Source: Amniculibacterium aquaticum
GTDB taxonomy: Bacteria; Bacteroidota; Bacteroidia; Flavobacteriales; Weeksellaceae
Direction of reading: 5' to 3'
NCBI RefSeq assembly: GCF_003852705.1
Contig: NZ_REFA01000009.1
Location: 1-64,000 of the forward strand
Length of the DNA stretch: 64,000 nucleotides
The position numbers were made by a program, and so were the translations under genes. Positions within the stretch are counted from its first letter, which is position 1. Every line of letters starts with the position of its first letter. The notes beneath the pieces are model-generated. The model did not search any database. It saw only the letters and a program-made list of their open reading frames with translations, and was not told the DNA's origin. Below, piece by piece: positions 16,614 to 23,588 of this stretch.

Positions 16614-18419
16614 ATGAAAAGTCAAGTTGTTTTGCTTTGTTCTACCTTGGTTTGGAGCATTGCTGTACCCGCTCAAGTGCGATTAAATAATTCGAATAAG
16701 GTAGAAAGGATAAAGAATGCTAACGAAATACGATTAAGTTCACCCCAAATTACGAATCTCAAAAATCAGTTTGATGTCGGTGTTTCTGAATTTTATTTTG
16801 CCAGTCAGAGTATTTCAGACCCGGATTGTAAAGGGGCGCATTGTTGGGTTTGGAGCTATGAAACCTCTGTTTGGCGTAATCTAGATAAAGATACAAACAA
16901 TAAAGACTGGACCGAGATGGTTTTTTGGAGGAAAATCCCCAAAACAGCAGTGTATGGAAAGTTCGAAATCTCTACTTCTCCTTTTTCTGGTAATGATGAT
17001 ACTATTGTACAATCAGGAATTGTTGAAACCAATGGGCAAAATGAACTGAAATTCAATATTCCATATTCCGTAAGTAATGAAAGGAAAAGTACTCCAAAAC
17101 CCGGTGATCAGGTTACGAGAGTCAAGCCAGGAGAGAACCAAGAGATCAAGCTTTCTAATGTATATAAAAATCTTATCAAAAACAATCCGTCTCCAATAGT
17201 TAATCCCGTGTACTTTGTGAGGATAACTCCTTTGGATGCCTCTAAAAATCCTATCGGCATTAGCTCTAACAGCATCAGTCTCACTCAAGTATTATACAAG
17301 TTTTACAATCCTCCTAAAATAACCTATGATCGCTATAAAGATTATGTAATAACCGGGATTAACTATGTACCGGTACAACAGCCTAATGGGAATTTTATGG
17401 GTTGCAACATTGTGACAAGCTATAATCCGGATTATTTTGGAAATAGTCCTGTTGGTATTAATTTCGCCAGAGATTTTCAAAAAGCATTTCCTATTGGAAG
17501 TATGATATGCCCTGATCATTCCAGAGAAGAATCTTCTTGGTATGAAAAAGCATTTAATGGGGTGACGGGTTTTGCCATTAGTCTTGTCAATGGTGCAGCG
17601 GAATTTTATAACAGTTCTAAAAATTATGTAAAAGGAGAAATTGCATCTTCGGTTTGTTCTGTGGCACCTTCTGGTGTACAATCGGAATGCGAATTTGCTG
17701 CCGGTGCAGCTTTTGACGGAGCTATGATTGCTGCGGGAATTCCGCCATCTTTACCCAATACCGACGATCTTATCCAAATGGCAGAAGGACAAATTGTAGA
17801 TTTGGCTTGTGACCAAATTGAACAACAATATTCATTTCCTATTCCGGAATATGCCAGAGAAAAAGTAAAGAATGAATTTCACCAAGAACTGAAAAATTCT
17901 GCCAGTAAAGGAACGGTCAATTGTGGTTTTCTAAATGTTAAACCTCATCCTGAGAGTCAATTTAGAACGGCCTATTTAGTAATAGAAGTGACCAAAGTGA
18001 GCAATCGCTTTCCAGATACTAAAAATATTGTTTTCTCAATTGAAAATCAAAGCGAAAGAAAAGATATTTATTGTGAAAATTGCAGTCCTGGATTTAGTTC
18101 TAATACTTTGAAATTCAATCAGTTCGAGGAGGCGTTTGTTAGGGTTCCAAACTTGGAGAATGTTGGGGACAAAACCAAAATTTTAGTGGTATTAAAACCA
18201 CAAGAAAGTTGGGTGGATAGAGATCCTAAAACCAATAAAATACGATCGATTGGGAAACCATTGCCATATAACGAATTTGTGACTCCTGTCAGTCCTACTT
18301 ATGAAGGGGCAACCCATTCTGAGGGGTTTTACACTCTCAATACCAAAAGTCAACTGACTTTCAAAATAAGTAATTTGAAAATAGCAGATGGTGTAAATAC
18401 GGTTTTCAATCAACCTTAA
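16614..18419 (+). CDS. Secreted protein, unknown function
   Basis: A 601-residue exported protein, family not recognised. The ATG at 16614 begins the signal peptide MKSQVVLLCSTLVWSIAVPAQ; the open frame reaches back to 16572 but that start would bury it. The body is Asn/Lys/Ser-rich and beta-like. It has a notable Cys pair in DCKGAHCWVW (mature N-terminal part), further Cys around residues 350-385 (SSVCSVAPSGVQSECEF), and CENCSPGF in the C-terminal third. No T9SS sorting tail is seen. A strong terminator follows directly. Confidence 0.65.
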   Translation: MKSQVVLLCSTLVWSIAVPAQVRLNNSNKVERIKNANEIRLSSPQITNLKNQFDVGVSEFYFASQSISDPDCKGAHCWVWSYETSVWRNLDKDTNNKDWTEMVFWRKIPKTAVYGKFEISTSPFSGNDDTIVQSGIVETNGQNELKFNIPYSVSNERKSTPKPGDQVTRVKPGENQEIKLSNVYKNLIKNNPSPIVNPVYFVRITPLDASKNPIGISSNSISLTQVLYKFYNPPKITYDRYKDYVITGINYVPVQQPNGNFMGCNIVTSYNPDYFGNSPVGINFARDFQKAFPIGSMICPDHSREESSWYEKAFNGVTGFAISLVNGAAEFYNSSKNYVKGEIASSVCSVAPSGVQSECEFAAGAAFDGAMIAAGIPPSLPNTDDLIQMAEGQIVDLACDQIEQQYSFPIPEYAREKVKNEFHQELKNSASKGTVNCGFLNVKPHPESQFRTAYLVIEVTKVSNRFPDTKNIVFSIENQSERKDIYCENCSPGFSSNTLKFNQFEEAFVRVPNLENVGDKTKILVVLKPQESWVDRDPKTNKIRSIGKPLPYNEFVTPVSPTYEGATHSEGFYTLNTKSQLTFKISNLKIADGVNTVFNQP

Positions 18420-18424
18420 AAAAA

Positions 18425-18456
18425 ATAACAACCCTTTCTTTGGAGAGGGTTGTTAT
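18425..18456. terminator. Terminator between converging genes
   Basis: Stem ATAACAACCC / GGGTTGTTAT (18425-18434 and 18447-18456), preceded by an A run, so it can act for the minus-strand gene as well as the plus-strand one. Confidence 0.65.
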
Positions 18457-18477
18457 CTGTTGCGCTACCGTGTAGGC

Positions 18478-18765
18478 TTAGTTGTGTTTTTTTCTGTAAA
18501 TGGTTCTGTCCAATTGCCGGTCTTGTTTTGCTATTTTAGCCCGTTCAACTCTTGTTATGTGTCCATCTTTCAAAGCTGATTTTTTAGCTTGTTTCACATC
18601 TTTAGCTTGCTTATTGATGGCCACGACTTCTTTAGGTTTTAGTTCGCCGGATTTTATCCCTTGTGCTACTCTGTGTCGTTCACCTCTCAAGTTGAGGTCT
18701 TCTTTTTGTTGAGCAAAATTCATTATCGAAGATAATAAAGCAATGCTTAAAATTAAATTTTTCAT
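18478..18765 (-). CDS. Small secreted basic protein
   Basis: A 95-residue exported protein, no known family named with confidence. The ATG at 18765 begins MKNLILSIALLSSIMNFAQ, a good signal peptide; an upstream in-frame ATG adds 8 residues. The mature part is rich in Lys, Arg and Ala with two similar helical units (GIKSGELKPKEVVAINKQAKDV and ALKDGHITRVERAKIAKQDRQL), each with a turn (SGEL / DGHI) followed by a helix. This looks like a paired EF-hand-like or helical-hairpin layout. Role unknown. Confidence 0.65.
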   Translation of the reverse strand: MKNLILSIALLSSIMNFAQQKEDLNLRGERHRVAQGIKSGELKPKEVVAINKQAKDVKQAKKSALKDGHITRVERAKIAKQDRQLDRTIYRKKHN

Positions 18766-18829
18766 AATAGTTGATGTTTTGGTTTTCAATTAATATGATG
18801 AACGATGCAAGTTAAAGTTAAATTGTTTT

Positions 18830-18859
18830 AAAAAAAAAACTGAGCAAAAAGCTCAGTTT
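18830..18859 (-). terminator. Terminator for the VOC gene at 18880
   Basis: Stem AAACTGAGC / GCTCAGTTT (18837-18845 and 18851-18859) with, on the minus strand, a following T run. Confidence 0.75.
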
Positions 18860-18879
18860 ATCGTTGTGGAACAATTAGG

Positions 18880-19311
18880 TTAATGTCCTTGTTCATTGAA
18901 ACTGATCATCCAATTGATGCCAAATTGATCGGTAAACATTCCGAAATAGTCCCCCCAAAATGTGTTTTCCATAGGCATGGTGACCAGTCCATTGGCGGAG
19001 AGTCCTGTGAAAAGTTTATCCGCTTCTTCTTTTGATTCTGCCGTTACAGAAACTGAAAAATTATTGCCTTGTACAAATTTCGGTGCCCATTCTCCTCCAG
19101 TGTCACTTCCCATTAGAATAGAAGTACCAATAGGTAAGCTTACATGCATAATCTTGTTTTGGTCCTCATCAGAGATTTTGCATTCTTCATTTTCAGGCAT
19201 TTCTCCAAATTTTCCCATGAAGGTAAATTCACCACCGAAAACAGATTTGTAAAAGTTAAATGCATCTTCGCAGTTGCCATTAAAGGTTAAGTAAGTGTTA
19301 GTTGTTGCCAT
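18880..19311 (-). CDS. VOC family protein (PhnB-like)
   Basis: A 143-residue PhnB-like VOC protein, paralogue of the one at 13583-14032: FNGNCEDAFNFYKSVFGGEF near the start, MHVSLPIGTSILMGSD in the middle, and FWGDYFGMFTDQFGINWMISFNEQGH at the end. Enzymatic activity unknown. It follows an SRPBCC gene by 31 bases, repeating the SRPBCC-VOC pairing of the 13-15 kb cluster. Terminator directly downstream. Confidence 0.88.
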   Translation of the reverse strand: MATTNTYLTFNGNCEDAFNFYKSVFGGEFTFMGKFGEMPENEECKISDEDQNKIMHVSLPIGTSILMGSDTGGEWAPKFVQGNNFSVSVTAESKEEADKLFTGLSANGLVTMPMENTFWGDYFGMFTDQFGINWMISFNEQGH

Positions 19312-19342
19312 ATTATTTGTTTTTTGATTGTTGCAGTTTTAT

Positions 19343-19783
19343 TTAAGCTTCGGATATTCTTTTTAGTTCATCCAGTGCAAGTGGAAACGATTGATCCATG
19401 TATTCGGAATATTCGTCTAAAATCTCCATAGTGATGCAGAGTTCACAATAAGTACCATGATGGATTATTTCATATTTTTCTAGAGCATTGGTCCATTTTT
19501 CAGATTCAGAGTCTAGAGGCATTTCCTCAAAATTTTTTATTTCACCAATGTGCAAAAAAGAGACTTCTCGATTTGGAATTAAAGAATTTATGGTACTGTA
19601 CATTCCGCCACCTTCAGGATTTAGAAAGTGTATTCTATTTCCCACTTCCATTGCTTTGGTTTTGTAATAGGAACCGGGGCAAAATGGAGCCGTCCATATT
19701 TTATATTTTTCTTCATCCAAAAGACAGTTCCAAATTTTTTCTGGACTTGCATTTATATTTGTTTTGTAAGTTAATGTTTTCAT
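19343..19783 (-). CDS. SRPBCC domain protein
   Basis: A 146-residue AHSA1-like START-fold protein: TYKTNINASPEKIWNCLLDEEKYKIWTAPFCPGSYYKTKAMEVGNRIHFLNPEGGG, then a C-terminal helix SFPLALDELKRISEA. Its ATG overlaps the stop codon of the upstream DUF4199 gene (ATGA overlap), so the two are translationally coupled. Downstream VOC gene is 31 bases away. Ligand unknown. Confidence 0.88.
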   Translation of the reverse strand: MKTLTYKTNINASPEKIWNCLLDEEKYKIWTAPFCPGSYYKTKAMEVGNRIHFLNPEGGGMYSTINSLIPNREVSFLHIGEIKNFEEMPLDSESEKWTNALEKYEIIHHGTYCELCITMEILDEYSEYMDQSFPLALDELKRISEA

Positions 19784-20274
19784 ATTTTTTCATTTTTAGA
19801 TTTTAAAAATAACATGGCAATCGCCACGGTAATTATTCCCATGCCGATTGCACCGATAGCGCCTTGTATGGCATAGTTTTTATAATTAAATTGTTCTTGT
19901 GCTGCCTCTGTTGTCGGGTAATAACCTAATTCAACCGATCGTTTGATCACATTTGGGAAGTATTCGGGACTGATTGCATAAGAGGTGAACCATTGAGTAA
20001 TTGGACTTAATAAAGCAATAAATATTGAAAGTATCAAGCCGGAAACAAAGCCTTGCCTGTAAGTCATTTCTCCTTCGTAAAAATTTTTCTTTTTATCCTT
20101 CAATTCCCCAATCATCATTAAAATTGCTGGAATCGCAAATAGGTTGGTGAGGTACAAGTGATAGTCGATGTATTGATCGTGTAGGCCGGAAGCCTTCTCT
20201 AGTACCATCCAGATCAAACCCACAATAGAAAATAGTACGGCCCATTTTATTTCAATTGAGATATTTTTTAACAT
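19780..20274 (-). CDS. DUF4199 membrane protein
   Basis: A 164-residue inner-membrane protein of the Bacteroidetes DUF4199 family, with four predicted helices: EIKWAVLFSIVGLIWMVLE, YHLYLTNLFAIPAILMMIG, the family segment GEMTYRQGFVSGLILSIFIALLSPITQW, and a C-terminal GAIGAIGMGIITVAIAMLFLK. Function unknown. First gene of a three-gene run with SRPBCC and VOC, which suggests a small membrane/ligand-binding unit. Confidence 0.88.
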   Translation of the reverse strand: MLKNISIEIKWAVLFSIVGLIWMVLEKASGLHDQYIDYHLYLTNLFAIPAILMMIGELKDKKKNFYEGEMTYRQGFVSGLILSIFIALLSPITQWFTSYAISPEYFPNVIKRSVELGYYPTTEAAQEQFNYKNYAIQGAIGAIGMGIITVAIAMLFLKSKNEKI

Positions 20275-20490
20275 AGTTCTTTTAAGTGTAAAAATAGTGA
20301 TAAATTAAACAGTATTTGATTTTTTTTTGATTTTTTCTGCAACACGCGTTTTCAGCAGCTTTGTTTATCGATTCATATTTTACTTCATTTTTTTTGTTTT
20401 CGGTTCGTTTATTTTATTCAAGCCTACCAATTTTAGGTGTTTTGAATGGCTTTTTGGACTTGTTGTCACAGCGTGTTATTTTTGTTTATA

Positions 20491-22785
20491 TTATTTAAAA
20501 TGATATCGAAAGCCAAAGAAAAATCGTATTCCTTGGTTTGATGCATAAACATAAGACGGGTCGAAACTTAAAGCATAAGGATTGAGTGGGGTAGAGACAA
20601 TTTGTCCTTGTGCATCATAATTAACATTCTGATCAAATGGGTCTTCGCTTCTAGAAATGATGAAATCGGTATTTTTAACTTTTGCGGGTGTCCAATTTAA
20701 TATGTTTTTTATCCCACTGTACACTTCAAAGTTCTTGAAGCCGTTATAAGTGAATTGTATATTTTGTACCGACCACCATGGTGAGAATTCGGGTCTAGGA
20801 TCCAATTTCCCTAATAATGGCAATTGCATCGGGCTGTAGAGGTTTCCGGTGTAATCTACAGTCGTGTTGATGGCGAATATTTTATACGAAGCCGTCCAAG
20901 TTCCGGTAAATTTTTCGGTGAGAAGTGGCCTTCTTTTTTCTTTGCCTTCGGTAATGGTATTGTCCATCCAAGTAGCACCCAATATTAGTTTGATGCCACA
21001 GTTCCAATTGAGATCCAAATTTGCACTCAAGCCTTTGCTTTCGGCATGTCCAGACAGATTTGTGTAGATGATTTTGTTGGGATCTGTAGAATAATCGGGT
21101 ACAATTTTATTGTTGAAGTAGGTGTAAAAAACAGTAGCATCCAGATTGATGGAACTTCCTGCTCCCAGTTGTACTTTACGAACATAGTTCAGGTTGAGGT
21201 TGTACGATTTTTCGGGTTTTAAATCTTCCAAAATAAGAACATCTCTTGATCCGGTGAGCGCCGCATGATCTTCGGTGAATAAATTCACCACCCGAAATCC
21301 TGTTCCCGCATTTAGGCGAATCATATTTTGGTTAAATTTCCATTTATAAGCCAATCGAGGAGTGAAAATGGAACCGTGATGATTGTTGTAATCGTATCGA
21401 GCGCCTAAAAGGAATTGATGATTGGGGTTGAGTTTAATTTCATCTTGAATAAAAATTCCCGGAAGCCAAGTTTTTTCGGGCTGATTTTCAAAATTTATAC
21501 TTGCCGTTGCTGGACTGTTGTCATCGTAATACGAGTATCGAAGAGCGGCTCCGCCCAAAAGATCATGTTTTCCAATTGTTTTGTCCCAAGTTATTTGGTT
21601 AAATACAATTTTCTGATCGGCATCAAATACCGTAGTTCCATATCGGCTATCTTGTAGATGGTTGATGATGGAAAATCCCCAAAAAAGTTTCTCGTTGGTC
21701 GGCAGTTGATAATTTCCCAATACTTCTACACGATTGGTGTAGATGCTTTCCCCATAAATTTTATTGCCACCACGATAGGACTTGTTCCAGCGGACATCGC
21801 CTCCCCAACGATCTTCGTAGGAATAACGAGCAGCCAATGAAAATAAACGGTTTTCTTTTCGTTCAAAATTCCATTTCTGAAAAATAGAAATTCGATCTTG
21901 CAAGGTAACATCGGTGAAACGATCGTTGTTTTTATCGTAAATATTTTGAAAATTAAAATAGTTAACTCCTGTTAATACATTTATTTTTTTGTTGAATTTA
22001 AACTGAAAACCAAGATCCACATTGTATTCGCCCCAAGAAGTAGCCATAATGTCTGTAGAAATATTGTTTTTGTTACCCGGTTTTTTGGTGATGATGTTGA
22101 TGAGTCCTCCCACAGCCTCGCTTCCATAGAGTGAAGATGCAGGTCCTTTTACCACCTCCACCCGTTCTATCAAAGAATTGGGTATGCCCGAAAGTCCATA
22201 GACCGATCCCAACGCCGAAACAATGGGCATCCCGTCGATCAAAACCATGGTGTACGGACCTTCCAATCCATTGATGTGTATGTCGCCTGTACTGCAAATG
22301 TTGCAGTTGAGCTGAGGTCTGACTCCGTTGATGTTTTGTAAGGCATCGAATAGGCTGGGACTTGGATTTTTTTTGAAAAATGTAGCGTTGTATATTTCTA
22401 CCGGAACGGGACTGTCCAATCGTTTCACAGGTTTTAAGGTTCCTGAGATGACCACTTCATCAACTTCTGAAGTTTTTTCTTTTTTTTGAAAGTTGAAATT
22501 CTCCGTTTTTATTTCATTGGGTTTCAATACAACGGTCTTGTTGATGTTTTCAAACCCTTCCATTTCGGCTTTTAATTGATAGATTCCAGGCTCTAGATTT
22601 TCAAAACGATAAAATCCTAAACGGTCCGAAGTTGTTGAATCTACACTTGAATTTAGTGTAATTTTTACCGATCCACTTTGATCTGCTTCGGCTATTAATT
22701 GTCCCTTTATGCTTGCATTTTGTGCAAATAAAATAGAATACGCAAGTGAAATAATGAACAGAATTAATTTTTGAGAGGGTTTCAT
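20491..22785 (-). CDS. TonB-dependent receptor
   Basis: A 764-residue outer-membrane receptor. The ATG at 22785 starts the signal peptide (MKPSQKLILFIISLAYSILFAQ); the open frame extends 54 bases further but into the promoter. Then come a carboxypeptidase-regulatory-like beta domain (about residues 22-100), a TonB-box-like EVDEVVISG, the plug domain (about 115-230) with VLIDGMPIVSALGSVYGLSG and RVEVVKGPASSLYGSEAVGGLINIIT, and a 22-strand barrel ending in Phe-Lys. The plug carries a CxxC (NCNICSTGDIHING), unusual for siderophore receptors. The substrate is not readable; a metal or metal complex is possible. See the operator-like palindrome at 22822. Confidence 0.93.
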   Translation of the reverse strand: MKPSQKLILFIISLAYSILFAQNASIKGQLIAEADQSGSVKITLNSSVDSTTSDRLGFYRFENLEPGIYQLKAEMEGFENINKTVVLKPNEIKTENFNFQKKEKTSEVDEVVISGTLKPVKRLDSPVPVEIYNATFFKKNPSPSLFDALQNINGVRPQLNCNICSTGDIHINGLEGPYTMVLIDGMPIVSALGSVYGLSGIPNSLIERVEVVKGPASSLYGSEAVGGLINIITKKPGNKNNISTDIMATSWGEYNVDLGFQFKFNKKINVLTGVNYFNFQNIYDKNNDRFTDVTLQDRISIFQKWNFERKENRLFSLAARYSYEDRWGGDVRWNKSYRGGNKIYGESIYTNRVEVLGNYQLPTNEKLFWGFSIINHLQDSRYGTTVFDADQKIVFNQITWDKTIGKHDLLGGAALRYSYYDDNSPATASINFENQPEKTWLPGIFIQDEIKLNPNHQFLLGARYDYNNHHGSIFTPRLAYKWKFNQNMIRLNAGTGFRVVNLFTEDHAALTGSRDVLILEDLKPEKSYNLNLNYVRKVQLGAGSSINLDATVFYTYFNNKIVPDYSTDPNKIIYTNLSGHAESKGLSANLDLNWNCGIKLILGATWMDNTITEGKEKRRPLLTEKFTGTWTASYKIFAINTTVDYTGNLYSPMQLPLLGKLDPRPEFSPWWSVQNIQFTYNGFKNFEVYSGIKNILNWTPAKVKNTDFIISRSEDPFDQNVNYDAQGQIVSTPLNPYALSFDPSYVYASNQGIRFFFGFRYHFK

Positions 22786-22808
22786 TTGTTTGTCTTTAGT
22801 TTCATTTG

Positions 22809-22840
22809 CAAAACTAATAAAGTTAGATAAATCTAACAAA
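22809..22840 (-). promoter_or_regulatory. Promoter of the TonB receptor with an embedded palindrome
   Basis: On the minus strand a -33 TTTG (22837-22840) and an exact -7 TAGTTTTG (22809-22816) are 20 bases apart. Between them lies the 7-2-7 palindrome GTTAGATAAATCTAAC (22822-22837). This is the classic position for a repressor. The shape resembles DtxR/MntR-type metal-regulator sites, but that link is an inference. Confidence 0.6.
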
Positions 22841-22862
22841 TGTTTTTTTATTGAAACTATAT

Positions 22863-22895
22863 AAAAAAATCCGCCTCATTTCTGAAACGGATTTT
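22863..22895 (-). terminator. Terminator after the 184-residue secreted protein gene
   Basis: Arms AAAATCCG / CGGATTTT (22866-22873 and 22888-22895); on the minus strand the stem is followed by a T run. It separates this transcript from the TonB receptor promoter. Confidence 0.65.
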
Positions 22896-22916
22896 GTGAA
22901 TTGAATTTAGAGAAAA

Positions 22917-23471
22917 TTAAGGTTTCCAATAGGACCATACCGAACCGTTGAATACGGCCAATCTTTTGGCGCCGTCTTTTTTAATGTACACCATCATCCC
23001 AGGTGCCGGACTGATGATGTCGTTGGTGCTTTCTACCTGAGGCAATACCATAGCTTTTGTTGATGATTCCAAAACCAGAACACCGTTGGCTGTTGTAGAG
23101 CTCGATCCAATGATGGCTCCTTTGGTTGTGGACTCAGTAATGGTGTTGGGTTGTATGTTCAACGCGGTTCCAAGATTTCCATCTCTGCCACTCAGGTCAG
23201 TCCAGCTGGTGCCGTTGTAGAATTTTACTCTGGTGTTAGAAGGGTTTCTAGCGTCCAAAGCAATGGTTCCGGCTTCCATTTTGGCATTTACCGCCGGAGC
23301 GGTCAGGTCTTCTGTGATGTAAGGCAAAATGATGCCTTTGTTTTGGTTGGCCGCAAACTCTAGCAATACCGATGTTTTGTTAGATGCCGTGCCGGTTTGA
23401 TCCCCAATGATGACTTGTGAAAAAGCCATTCCGGAAATCATGAGTGATATGCTTAATATTAAATTTTTCAT
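22917..23471 (-). CDS. Secreted protein, unknown function
   Basis: A 184-residue exported protein with signal peptide MKNLILSISLMISGMAFSQ. The mature part has SNKTSVLLEFAANQNKGIILPYI, GTIALDARNPSNTRVKFYNGTSW and a C-terminal unit ending GMMVYIKKDGAKRLAVFNGSVWSYW. The same layout (LES..K..VxP..., P..GM(I/M)(I/V)Y, K.L..F, W) closes the 869-residue protein encoded just upstream, so the two share a C-terminal module. Such modules are common in Bacteroidetes cell-surface proteins. The two genes are 117 bases apart in the same direction without a clear terminator between them. Confidence 0.7.
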   Translation of the reverse strand: MKNLILSISLMISGMAFSQVIIGDQTGTASNKTSVLLEFAANQNKGIILPYITEDLTAPAVNAKMEAGTIALDARNPSNTRVKFYNGTSWTDLSGRDGNLGTALNIQPNTITESTTKGAIIGSSSTTANGVLVLESSTKAMVLPQVESTNDIISPAPGMMVYIKKDGAKRLAVFNGSVWSYWKP

Positions 23472-23588
23472 TTTTTTTTATTTTAAATAATAAAATGTCA
23501 TTTGTATAAAGTTGAAGCACAATGTACAATGATTTTTAAATTCGGTTCTAGCTGTTGGTTGAATTGTGAAACCAACAATCAACAACCA

